From assembly GCA_011947345.1 (NCBI GenBank), contig JAAVTG010000567.1, positions 62,001 through 126,000 on the forward strand: a DNA stretch of 64,000 nucleotides. The letters run 5' to 3'. The notes under the pieces were generated by a model. It saw only the letters and a list, made by a program, of their open reading frames with translations. It searched no databases and had not been told where the DNA came from. This DNA comes from Phytophthora quininea (taxonomy: Eukaryota; Oomycota; Peronosporomycetes; Peronosporales; Peronosporaceae). Position 1 is the first letter of the stretch. The number at the start of each line of letters is the position of its first letter. Below, one piece after another: positions 38,129-49,635 of this stretch. The position numbers and the translations under genes were made by a program.

Positions 38129-41100
38129 CTAAGTACTAGGGGACAACATTAGATCCCTGACACCTAGCTTCTCTCTTAGCTTTAGAAATTGTGTTGTTGG
38201 TAGTGCCTTTGTGAGAATGTCCGCCGTCATCTCGGTTGTCGAACAATACTCAATGTTGAGGCGGCCAAGCTCTACCAGATCTCTCGTGAAGAGATATCGG
38301 ATCTCAATATGCTTGTTGGCTTTATGGTTGCCCGGGTTTCTCACAATGCTGATGGCTGCGTTGCTATCGCACCACACTTGCACTGGTACCCTTTGGGGAA
38401 AACCCATTTCTCCAAGGAGATGCCACAGCCACTCACTTTCTTTGGCTCCTTCACTTAGTGCGATAAGCTCTGCTTCAGCAGTCGAGAGTGACACGCTTGC
38501 TTGTTTACTACTGCACCATGACACACTGGTTCCGGCCATTTTGATCACATACCCAGTTACGGATTTACGTTCTTTAGGTTGACACGCGAAGCTCGCGTCT
38601 GTGTACACTTCGTAAGTCACGTTACTCGCTTTCCCGTCGAGCAACAGACCGTACGTCGACGTTCCTTTCAAGTATTTGAGTACTCGCCTAGCAGCATCCC
38701 AGTGTGTGGGTTGTAGCATGATAGAAACTTGCTTAGCTCTCTAACCGCGTTGGCAATGTCCGGTCTAGTTCCACGGACTAAATATTGGAGTGATCCAACG
38801 ACTCCTCGGTAGTCAAACGGTTGTGCAGCAATTTGTTCTGCATTCATTTGGGTCTCTGGCTCTAGTGTGACACCAGGTATTTGCGGCGTTAGTACTGGCG
38901 CACTGTTACCCAGTTTATACTTTGTGAGTAGTTCTGCGATGTACTTCCGCTGTGAGATCATCATCACGCGTTGATTTCTGTTTCGGTGAACTTCCATCTT
39001 GAGGATGTAGTGGATATCACCAAGGTCCTTCATTTTGAACCTTCTCGACAGCTCAGCTTTCAGCTCGTTGATGAGTCTCATGTCTCGAGACATGATTGTG
39101 AGGTCGTCAACATACACCACAACAATCAGCCATTCATCTCCCACTTTTTGCACGTAGATACAAAACTCTTTGTGACAACGGACAAAACCCATTGACATTA
39201 GGAAGGTATGAAGGACTCTATACCAAATCCGTGGGGCTTGCTTTAGTCCATAAATGCTCTTTAGAAGTTCACAGACCAGATTCTCGTGGCCTCGCTTCAC
39301 AAAACCGTGAGGTTGCCTCATGTAAATTTTCTGTTCTCCCTCCATAGTACCATTTAAGAAAGCTGTATGGACATCCATCTGATGGATATGACAGTCTAAT
39401 ATCGTTCCGATCGCTAGTACAAGTCGTAAAGACTCAAACCGAGCCACAGGTGCGTATACCTCGTCGCAGTCAACCCCAAATTCTTGGTGATTACCTTGCG
39501 CAACAAGTCTGGCTTTAAACCTCTCGACACTTCCGTCGGCGTTGTATTTTACCACTAGCACCCAATGACATGGCAGTGCCTTTCGACCTGGTGGTAGGCG
39601 AACCAGCCTCCATGTTCCATTCTCTAAGAGAGAGTCATACTCGAGTTCAAGGGCATGTTTCCATTGCTCACGATGTGGCCCATTCAACGCTTCCTTGATG
39701 GAGCGTGGTGTAGGTACTCGGTTCTGCAGGATCTCATGCGCGATGTTCTTGTCAATACTCGCTTGAAAGCACTGATAATCCTGATACCGCTTCGGTTTCT
39801 TAGTTTCTCGACGTGGTCGTGGCTCTCGAATATGGTTCTCCACTAAGCCAGCACGTCTTCTCTTATGTAAATCTCCCACTGCTTTGGTAGTTGCCATTGC
39901 AGGTGCTTGGTCTCCCACTGTTGTGGTAGTCTCACTCTCTGTTGCGGGTGTTTGGACTCCCACTGCTCCGGGTATCTCGCACGACGCAGATTGAGAAGTG
40001 AGCTCAGACTTTTCGTCTCCAAACTCTTTCTGTACAATGTTGTCCACGTTTGTAGTGTCAAACAGCACATCCCTAGATACAAGGTGCTTGTTGTTGTACA
40101 CATCCCACAGGCGGTATCCTTTTGTATCGTCCGACATCCCAAGAAACCGACATTTTACTGCTCTTGCAGATAGTTTCTTGTCTTTGCGCAACGCGGCAGG
40201 GACATGAGCAAAGCATATCGATCCCCATATTGGCAGGTTGCCGACGTTTGGTGGTTTCCCATGCACCATTTCATATGGTGTCTTGTTTCCCAAGCGCCTC
40301 ATAGGTGTGCGATTTTGCACGTAGGTCATATACATGAGAGCCTCTGGCCACCATCTGTGAGCCATATCCGCATCTTTCAATGCACAGCGTACTCGGTCAA
40401 GTTTGCTTTGGTGATCCCGCTCTGCTGCTCCGTTTTCTTCGGGACTGTAGACATTGGATGTCTGAAAGACAATCCCCTTCCCTTTGCAGAAGGATTTAAA
40501 CGCGGCATTCACAAACTCTGTACCGCCGTCTGATCGAATCCGGCGAATTGTGAACTTTCCTTCTCGCTCCAGCTGGAGCATGAGCTCCTCTACTTTCTCG
40601 AACACTTCCGTTTTATGGCGAAGGACATATGTCCAACGCCACGACGTGTTGTCATCAATGATGCTCAGGAAGTACTTTATGGTACCCGAGCTTCCGTAGA
40701 CCCCTAAAGTCCTCATGGGTCCGTTCGTGTCCATATGGATGGTGCTAATAGGTCTTTCATCTCTATCGCCCTTTGCATTCCTGTAGGACATTCTTTTCTT
40801 TTTCATCTCCGCACATGTTGCGCAGAAGAACGGTATATCTCTCAGCGTTGACGCCTTCATAGTGGGCAGACCAGCAGCAATGTTGCTACTTAGCATCGAT
40901 ATTAGTGCCTCTTTATTTAAGTGCCCAAGCTTTACATGCCATTCTTTCAGTGTTTTGGCTGACCTTTGCAATCCTGGTGTGTTCAGGAATCGAACAGGTT
41001 CGGCTTTTACCGCATTACAGAGCATCTGCCTCTCATGCAATGTCTTACTTTGAATATAGTAGGCCCCATTTATTGCCTTTGCAACAAAGACTAGCTCGTT

Positions 41101-42808
41101 CTCATAAAATACGAATTTAAAGTCTCCATTTAGTGAGCCAAATATTTGGTACCCACTTCTTCTGAGCCAGAATTCGCTCAGAATATTCGAGGTAGCATGT
41201 GGTACCAACGCTATGTTTTCGAACAGAAACGGTCTAATGCCCTTTGGGCCCCGTAAATACAGTTTGATTGTACCAATGTGTGTATTTGAATGCTTAGAGC
41301 CCTGTGCAAACGTAAATGTGTTCTGTGTGTTGGGCACCTTGTGCACGAATCGTGCTGCCTCGCTCGTTAAACCGTGGCCACATCCGGAGTCTAAAACCCA
41401 GTCACAACCAGTTAGATATGGCTCAACGCCCAACAGACACGGGAACATTCTACGCACCTTCTTCTCGAGGTTGTTCATCATGCCAGCAAACCGCTTCGTC
41501 GTCAGCGTCATCTCTTGCTTGCTGGTTGACGCTGGCTTTTCTTCCATGTCGACGTCACCATCAGATTGCTTCGCAGTGTCAGCCGTAGCAACCGCATTGA
41601 CGACTGCGTCCATTGGCTCATCTCCGTCGTTCATAGACGTGTCCCACCCCGGAGTTCTTGGCAACTCCACATTGCTTGGTGGCGGGGTTGCAATTTCGAC
41701 AGGCGATGCCGGGGACTTTTCGTGCACAGCCTTGCACGCTCCCACTGGTGCCTGCAGGCATTCTTCTAGCGGAATCTCGCGCCGCTGCTTGTTGCTGGCC
41801 TTGCCTTTCATGACAGGCGTCGGCTCGTGCGCAGTCGTGCGCTGTATCAGGTGTCCACGCGACCAAATGTCGCGACGAGCCATACCGGCCGCCCTGTCTT
41901 CCGCGCGCTTCGGACAGTCGATCTTTTTGTGCGGCCCGACGTTGTTCATGTCGTTGTGCGTACCGGCACAGTAGTGGCACTTCATGTAGCCGAGGTTGTA
42001 ATGCATGTCTTGAACCGGCGGCTGAGCTGCCTTTCTTTTACCAAGAACCGTCTTTTCGGCCGGATGTGTCCTGTTTGCACGTGGTTGACCGCTGCTTGGT
42101 TGTCCAGAGCGCCAATCTGGGCTTTGCTCTTGTTCCCAAAGATGGCGCGAAGTTTATCACCCACCTTGTCAGGCGTGAACTCGCCCTTCTTGAACTCCAC
42201 CGCGGATCCCCACAGATGGGCTGGCAGAATCGATAGGACCTTGACCAGCATCTCCTCTGTCGAGATTAGGTCCACTCCCAACGCATCTTGCGTGTTACGG
42301 TTGACCTGTCCACGTGCTACCTCCAGACGGTACATGAGGTCGTGGATCGATTTGAAGTCGGAAACCGCCACTTCGTCAAACTTGCGCATCAGTCCCACCA
42401 CACCTGACGCAGTGTTGAGGCCGTAGCGTTGCTCAATCGCTCGCCAAATCATGTGGACAGGCGCCTTCATGCGCTTCTCATCTCCCGTGAAATTTGCAGG
42501 AGAGTTGCCATGAGCAGCTTCTTGATGTGTGACGCTTGCTCTTGCAAAAACGCCTCATGCAGCTTGTGCATCCTCTTCGCCTTGTCGCTTGCTCCTTTTT
42601 CGAGCGGCAGGACGGAGGGCTGACTCAGCAGCAGATCCTGATACTTGATCTTCGGCTCGTCTCGGTCTGCCAGCAGCTCTGCGACGCAACGTTCGTCGGT
42701 CATGGCTTGAAGGTGAACTAGCACCTTGTCCTTCCACGAGGCAAAATGGTAGGGATTGCCTTCGTACTTCAGCATCTTGATGCTCTCGTCCATGCTAGCT
42801 TTACCCAT
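38129..42808 (-). CDS. Copia Gag-Pol polyprotein, three frame breaks
   Basis: Starts MGKASMDESIKMLKYEGNPY at 42808, only 11 bp after the 5' LTR. Gag ends with a zinc-knuckle-like CHYCAGTHNDMNN region. The protease has WVLDSGCGHG. Integrase has HVKLGHLNKE with CATC, then the catalytic HMDTNGPM, IIDDNTSWRW and ENGAAERDH. Reverse transcriptase has IHQMDVHTAFLNG and YVDDLTIMS. RNase H has VYTDASFACQ and STAEAELIALSEG. Single-base breaks near 42470, 42000 and 38690 interrupt what is normally one frame. Given LTR identity these are probably sequence errors, or very recent inactivation. Confidence 0.9.
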
Positions 42809-42819
42809 GTTACTTGAAA

Positions 42820-43165
42820 TGTTGGAATGAACTCTTAAGACAGTGTATGAAACTCAATGCAGTCTATTCCTTTTATCCTCTATGCTAATGCCCTACTCTA
42901 GACTCGTGCTCGGGGTCTGAGGCAAAGAGGAAGTGAGCTCGTCTTCGGACTGCGTCCTCGACGGCTCGCTCCTCGCCTCTTATCGTCATCGCACTGGTTG
43001 GATGGCAGGGAGCTCGCTGCCTATCCAGATCACAGCTGTGATCTGGTCCCCTCGTACTTGATAATCCGAATGTATATCACTTTGACGGGGTTTCCGTTTC
43101 ATTTAGTCTTTTGGTCGCCCGGCAGTCAGGCGGTCGCCTGGCTGCCTTATCGGCCTAGTCTGACA
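42820..43165 (-). repeat. Copia 5' LTR
   Basis: 346-bp partner of 37777-38122. On the element's own strand it is followed by TTTCAAGTAAC and the gag ATG, leaving almost no leader and no obvious full-length tRNA primer-binding site. Confidence 0.92.
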
Positions 43166-43411
43166 CCTCAACATGGTGATCTGTAACGATCCTCGCGTGA
43201 GAGGTTACAGCCATGCAAGGAAACCAGCAACGACCAGCACGCACTCTCTGGCGAGGACACATTTCTCGGCCTCATTCTCAAATTCCTCGCGCTGTGGTCA
43301 AATTTGCCCACCACTCCACTCCCGGCTATCACGCCGCACACGGCGTGCCGGTCTGCATTCTTAGATTGTTAACTAGCTACTCAAAGCATTTCCACACATA
43401 TGATCCTCTGT

Positions 43412-45277
43412 CTACCTGCCGAAATGCGGGCTGGAGCTCGGAGAAAATGTTTTTTCTCGATCCCTATTTACCAACAGCGGCCCTGGTGTCGAGCTCATAT
43501 CCCCGTAGAAAATCCTAGGATACACGGTGAGATCATACGGGAAACAAACACTTTGACACGCGCCAAATACCGTCCCCGAAGGAAAGAACTTTGACAAAAC
43601 CTCGTGTGGTGTTGCTGCTTCGTGGAACAGCTCCTGGAACCTCTTCAGCAATACCTAACCAACCACATCAACGTGATTCAGAGACGGGTTGCTAATACTC
43701 GATGCGACTTCATCAACGTATTCACGCAAGGAAAATGCTTTGTGTAGGATGAGATCCCGAATCAGCCGATGGCCGAAGACTTCCGCTTTCTGCAACGTCC
43801 CCGCCCAGCTCAATCGACATCGGTCCAGTATCGTTGTGACTGGGATAGTCTGCTGCTCACTGTCAACGACTGTACCGGTGAGATTAACAATCTTGGCGTT
43901 TTCGCACACACTAACCCAGAATTTGAGTTGATCTCTCCACAAGATAGCATTGCGTTCCAGCTCCTCCCATTCCCTGGAGTTCAGTTCCAGGCCCCTCCCT
44001 GCTCTACGAACTTTTGACATTTTTCCTCGAAGCTTTCGTGGGCCTTCAGGATTTGATGTAATGTCCTCGGATGGCCAGAAGACGCCTTGAATGAAAGCAG
44101 AGCAGCTTCCTCTAGAGATTTTTGTGACTGCAGATTCCACCTGCTCTTCAGAGCTCCTCCACGGACTTTGGTCTTCTTCAAGATCAATTCGATTTTGGGG
44201 GAAAACAAGTTCATCGGTAGCCGCTTGAAAGCCATTGGGTTGGACTTAAATAATCGAATGAAGGAACTCGCCTGTGCCCAGCAACACGAAAAAGATTCCA
44301 GGAGTGTCCGTCCATTTCCCCAGCACCTTTGCACAAAACTCGAGAAATAAGTTCGTGGAATCTATCGATCGTCTGGAATCCACGAATCCGCGGGCGATCT
44401 CGTCCAGTACGATAAACAGAGGAGTCTCGAGTGCTTTAACGAGATTTCCACTAATGTGCTACCAGGGCGATCCAGAGGTGAGAGCAGAACTTCAGGTACT
44501 GTCCCAGGCTGTAGCTGCTCTGCAATAGCTTCCGCTAGACGAGTATTCACACTGCTGAATTTCGAGTCTGCCTTGACAAACTCTTCTTCTTCCACCTGAA
44601 TTCGAACAGTACGACACATTGACAACATCTCCAAAACCTCGCGCTTTTCCTCCTGAAAGTGACCACCCTCGAGAACCTTCTTGCACCTGTCAATATAGTG
44701 AAATCCAAACTCCATCTTTCCTAAGCCGTAGACGTGATCCGCTAGAGGAATTTGCCAGTCGTAGACTCGAGATTTGTGCTTGGCACCTTGGTAGTTTTTG
44801 TAGTGAACATCTTGCAGCTGCTCGATGGCGGTCTCTCGATTCACGTAGAACATCCTCGAATGGTCCAGTGAGTACACTATCGAAGATTCCTCTTTCCATT
44901 CAGGAGCGACGGGAAGAGGGCGTACACACCAAGACGTGAATGGCGTCACGTCCAACTTCTTGTTGAGTTCTTGGGAAATTATACTCTGAGACGAGCAATC
45001 GAGGGTCCATTAGCTGCTTCGGAGTCACCAACTGCCTCACAAAGTCTATGGGCTCTTTGTTCCTCATCTGATGCAAAGTCTTCGTCGTCACGGTCACCCA
45101 CGACTCGTCCGGGTTTCTCGCACAGTAGAGCCTCAGATCGCTGCCAACACACGAGAAACCCATCTTGTGGATGCCCGAGCGCAGGCTCTCAACGGTGTCG
45201 GTAACACAGGCAGTCATTGAAAACACTGATCCGTCATTCACCACCAAGCAGTAGATCACGAATTCCGGCTCCGACAT
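43412..45277 (-). CDS. Crinkler (CRN)-like effector gene, frame broken
   Basis: The N-terminus (ATG at 45277, MSEPEFVIYCLVVNDGS) has the ubiquitin-like CRN header. The usual LxLFLAK motif is represented by LRLYCAR, and the header closes with the conserved HVLVxxP motif (HVLVCTP). After a frame change near 44940 a C-terminal domain continues with SLDHSRMFYVNRETAIEQL and PLADHVYGLGKMEFGFHY, as seen in CRN NTPase-like regions. Further frames run down to 43412 (VLSKFFPSGTVFGACQ). No signal peptide is predicted, as in many CRNs. CRNs are delivered into plant cells and act in the nucleus. At least three breaks; either a pseudogene or, as for its neighbours, sequence errors. The Copia element lies 246 bp downstream. 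Confidence 0.72.
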
Positions 45278-45408
45278 TCCAGCTTCGAATGTGAATGAAG
45301 AACTGGCTGGCTAGTTAGTATCGATCAATCTACGCATCGTTGAATCGGGAGAAAAGGTAGTCAAGTGATTGCGGAAAAGAATCTCTATATTGCTGCAGTG
45401 CCAAGCAT

Positions 45409-48046
45409 CTACCGCCGCTTAATGATGGCCTTGCTTCTAGTTGGCGCACCATGGCTCTTACCCTTGATGTTACCCTTGCCACGCTTCGACTTGGCGCCCG
45501 AGTTGACCTTCGAGCCACGCGAGCGAGCCTTTCGCTTCTCTTCCTTGCGGATTTTACCTTCGCTCAACAGTTCGTCCTTCGCGAACTTGTTGACGCTGCT
45601 GCGCTTGGCCATGGCAGCGCCAGTGCGCGGCTTCCGGCCGTTGCGGTAGTCCAGCTTGCGTCCACTGTCGTCTTCGTCGCCCACCTCCTCGCCACCGCCA
45701 GCAACGCGCTTGTGCTGCTTCTGCTGCCACTTACGGTAGACCTCGCCCACTTGCTGTTTCTTGCGCACATTGACACCGCTCTCGTTACGGCGTTTGAGTG
45801 TGCCCTGGCTCGTGAGCTCACCAGCAGTCGTCTTGACGAACTTCTTCTTGCGGACATCCCAGTGCAGAATGCGTCGCTTCTTGTTCATCTCAATGGCCTC
45901 GTCCGGGTTGACGTCCAGGATGGCTTCCTCCAGACGCGCTTCGGCGAAAGCGTTCACCTTGCCGCCGTCAGCGTTCTTTGGAGGAACCCTTCCGTCGTGT
46001 ACTCGCCGTCCTTCATGTAGCCGATGTAATTGTCATCGTCCTTGAACGACTGTGCGGTACCTTCGCTCGCCTCCTGGACCTTCTCATCGCCAACGCTGCT
46101 CGCCTGCTGCTCCTTGGCCGCAGCAAACTCCTTCATGACATCCTCTTCCTTCTCCCCAGCAGCCACGCGCCTCTTGAGCTGCTTGCGTTCATGCTTAGAA
46201 AGGAAAAAGGCCTTCTTCTTTTGAGGCTTCTCAACAATATCCTCCGCCTGGTCGTCTACGTCCTGCTGCTCCTTTGTGTGTGCTAATCCTTCAGCACCTG
46301 CTTCGGCAGCTTCTTCCTTGTCAGCTGCAGCGTTCAGTGCAGCTGCCTCCTCCTTGGCTTTTGCCTTATCCGCAGCCTTCGTCGTCTCCGTAGAGATGAT
46401 CTTGCCGTGAAGTTTGCGCTTCTTCACCATCATCTGCACGCCTGGCGAAGAACGTTTGGCCGAGGAGTGGGCGCCGGATGCAATCTCAAAAATGGTCTGT
46501 GGTGGACGGAACGTCTGCAGCGAGTCGATATACGCAGCCTTCTCTGCCTTCGCCTCGTCGAGCACATATTCCTTCTGGAAAAGAGGGTGAACCTTCTTCA
46601 CAGCAAGCTCCTTCGCTCGACGGATCGACAGCTTAGACGGGTCTGCACGAGTACGCGCATACGCCTTGTAGGCGTTGTCGCACACTTTAACTAGAGGCGA
46701 TACCTGCGGGTGACTGCGCAGCATCTCCTGAATAGCTTCGGTCTCTTGGTCAATGAGCTCGTTCGGGAAAGCTCCATAGTGGACGTCCTCCACGCGCATC
46801 GTGCTGAGCGAGTAAGGCTTTGTACCAGCACATTCCTCCGGCGATGAGTCATCAAGACGACGTCCAATGTACAAGTGCAAGTCTACCATGAACGGCGTTT
46901 CATCCGGGTCTACGAAGCTGTAAGCCGTACCACTTCGACCAGCACGGGCTGCACGACCCACACGATGCACGAACAGCTTGGCCGTAGGAGGGAACGAGTA
47001 GTTGAAGACGTTGTTCAGTAGCGGGATATCAATACCACGAGCAGCAACGTCCGTGACGATCAGCAGCTTGGTCTTCTTGGCTCGGAACTTACCCAGGTTG
47101 ATCTTTCGGGAGGCTTGGTCCATGTCACCGTACGCACAAGAGGCGTCAATGTGGTTCGCAGCCAGTAGAGCATGCAGAAACTCCACGTGGTGGCGAGTAG
47201 CAGCGAACACAATGGTCTGGTCGTCTCTGGGCAGGAACTCTCGCACCATGTACAAGAACATGGCCGGTTTGTCCAGCGATCGCACTGTGAAGAATGCAAG
47301 CTTCAGATTCTCCGAGATCTTGTTCTCCACATCGAGACGGATCAGCTCCGGGTCGTTGAGACCGGCGCGGGCGAACTGCACCAGCGCCTTGGGCAACGTG
47401 GCCGAGAACAGCAGCGTCTGTCGACTGGTCGGCATGTTCTTCAGAATCTCCTGCAGTTGCTCGGCAAAGCCCATCTCGAAGATGCGGTCGGCTTCATCAA
47501 AGACGACGTACTCGACCGCCTTGAGGTTAAAGTCCGGGATCTCCTGCAGATGGTGCATGAGTCGTCCGGGGTGGCCACCAGCACGTCCGGGTTGGCTGCA
47601 ATGGCCTCGAACTGCTGGTCCATGCCTTCTCCGCCCACAATGAGCGAGATCTTGAGCGACGTGAACTTAGCCAGCTGCTTGGCGAAGCGCAGCGTCTGCA
47701 CCGCCAGCTCTCGCGTGGGGGACAGCACGACGCCGCGCACGCCGATCTTGGTCGAGTGCTCCTTGAGCTTCTCCACCATCGGGATCAGGAAGGCGGCGGT
47801 CTTGCCGGAGCCCGTGCGGGCCATGGCCACGCAGTCCTTGCCCGACAGCACGATGGGCAGCGACTTGCGCTGGATGGGGGTCGGCACTTTGTAGCCCATG
47901 GCCATGACGCCACGGAACACGAGCGGACTCAGCCCCAAGTGCTGGAAGCCGCCGACGCCTGCGCCTTTGCCGTTGCTCTTGCCGTGCGTGGTGGCCGCAT
48001 CTGCGCCCGCCTTCTTGTTCTTCTTGAGCAGGTCGTCGCCCGCCAT
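45409..48046 (-). CDS. DBP10: DEAD-box RNA helicase, DBP10/DDX54
   Basis: Nucleolar helicase for 60S ribosome assembly. Start [20 protein letters not shown] at 48046. Q-motif region [20 protein letters not shown], Walker [40 protein letters not shown], then [12 protein letters not shown] and [10 protein letters not shown]. The long Lys/Glu-rich C-terminal part and the DBP10CT domain ([20 protein letters not shown], then [13 protein letters not shown]) separate it from other DEAD-box proteins. Breaks near 47560 (after LVATP) and near 45975. The basic tail [18 protein letters not shown] fits nucleolar targeting. Divergent from the ATCase gene across a repeat-bearing promoter. Confidence 0.9.
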
Positions 48047-48095
48047 GGCCCTGCGACTCAAATTGTTGACTCGAATTGACTGGTGCAAATTCTGC

Positions 48096-48195
48096 GATTA
48101 TAAAACGGTTTTAAAAGAATAAATTACATGATTATAAAACGGTTTTTAAAAGAATAAATAACGCGGTTATAAAACGGTTTATAAAGGAATAGATT
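48096..48195. repeat. Triple TATAAAACGGTTT repeat in a divergent promoter
   Basis: Three imperfect tandem units of about 33-36 bp, starting at 48096, 48130 and 48166. Each contains TATAAAACGGTTT (the last TATAAAACGGTTTA) followed by an A-rich AATAGA/AATAAA stretch. They lie between the divergent DBP10 (start 48046) and ATCase (start 48310) genes, so they are placed to act as shared promoter elements. Function inferred. Confidence 0.7.
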
Positions 48196-48309
48196 ACCGG
48201 CTCACGAAGAGCACGGGTTTCCGACACGAAGAGGGCGGCTCCTACATGGGTACATCTGCACATGGATACATTTGTGCTGGCCAGTCGTCGATTGGATCAC
48301 CTTTGCATC

Positions 48310-49481
48310 ATGGCGGCGAGACAGCTGGACGGCAAGACCGGCGTGGGCGCCTGGAAGGGCGAGAACATCCTGTCCATCGCGCAGTTTGGCAAGGAGAGCG
48401 CCCAGTACGAAGCACTGCTGTGGCTGCGTTGCAATAGCGAGAGCCTCCTGACGTTGACACATGTGACAGGCGCGTGCTGACCGTGGCGGACGAGATGAAG
48501 ACGATGGTGGAGACGCAGGGCGCCAACGACCTGCTCAAGGGCAAGGCACGAGGCTGCAGAGACTTTGATGCTTTGATCTCCTGCTGACCTGCAATCGCCG
48601 TGCTGTTTCGCGTGTAGCTGCTGGCCAACGTCTTCATGGAGCCGTCCACGCGCACCAGCTCGTCGTTCCAGTCGGCGATGCTGCGTCTCGGCGGCCTGGT
48701 GGTCAACGTCAACGAGACGTCGTCCAGCAGCCAGAAGGGCGAGACGCTGCACGACACCATCCGCTGTCTCGAGTGCTATGCCGACGTGGTGGTGCTGCGT
48801 CATCCCGTAAAGGGCAGCGCACTCATTGCGGCTGAAGCTACGGACAAGCCCGTCCTGAATGCTGGCGACGGTATCGGCGAACACCCGACACAGGCCATGC
48901 TCGATCTGTACACCATCTACAGCGAGTTCGGCGATCTTGAGGGCTTGAAGGGGAAGACCGTCACCATGGTCGGCGATCTCAAGTTCGGCCGCACGGTGCA
49001 CTCGCTGTCCAAGCTGCTGGCCATGTACGGCTGCAAGTTCAACTACGTGTCGCCCGAGAGCTTGAAGATGCCGCGTTACGTGTACGACGAGCTGGCGGCG
49101 CAGGGCGTCGAACAGAACGAGACCACCGACCTCGACTCGGTCATCAACCAGAGCGACGTGCTGTACGTCACTCGCGTGCAAAAGGTTCGTTGCTCAGCGT
49201 CGGTTTTGTCGGCGCTGCGTGTTCCTTACTTTATCTGCTGCTGTATCACAGGAACGCTTCGAGTCCGAGGCGGAATACAACGCTGTGAAAGACAGCTTCC
49301 ACATCAACAACGCCAGCATCGCGCAGGCCAAGTCCACCATGATCATCATGCACCCGCTGCCTCGTGTGGGCGAGATCGCAGAGGAGGTTGATGCCGACCC
49401 CGTGCGGCCTACTTCCGCCAGATGAAGAACGGCATGTACGTTCGCATGGCCCTCCTCGCTCTTGTCCTGGGCAAGGCATAA
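48310..49481 (+). CDS. pyrB: Aspartate carbamoyltransferase
   Basis: Second step of de novo pyrimidine synthesis (carbamoyl phosphate + aspartate to carbamoyl aspartate). Start [20 protein letters not shown] at 48310; an in-frame ATG at 48262 is possible. Motifs: [16 protein letters not shown] (carbamoyl-phosphate site), [12 protein letters not shown] (catalytic Lys loop), [16 protein letters not shown], and [10 protein letters not shown]. Introns at 48420-48469 (GT-AG), 48546-48617 (GC-AG) and 49185-49251 (GT-AG). A frame break near 49400 (one C short in CCCC) hides the true end [21 protein letters not shown] stand-alone bacterial-type enzyme, not part of a CAD fusion. Confidence 0.92.
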
Positions 49482-49635
49482 AATCTAGCGATGCCCATAG
49501 TCAGTAGCAACAGACTTTTGTCAGCATGCTCTGTCGATAAGACTGCCCAACACATTCTCCGTTTGTAGTAACTGGTCCTGCACATACACGGATCAAAGCG
49601 ATTCCCTGTTTAAACATTTCCTGCTCTCACTGCGC

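Larger units (their letters stand above)
37777..43165 (-). mobile_element. Complete Ty1/Copia LTR retrotransposon
   Basis: 5389 bp, transcribed on the minus strand. LTRs at 37777-38122 and 42820-43165 (346 bp each) begin TG and end CA and differ at one position by eye. A 5-bp target duplication CCTCA lies at 37772-37776 and 43166-43170. Order gag, protease, integrase, reverse transcriptase, RNase H is the Copia order. Near-identical LTRs indicate a very recent insertion. Confidence 0.93.
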
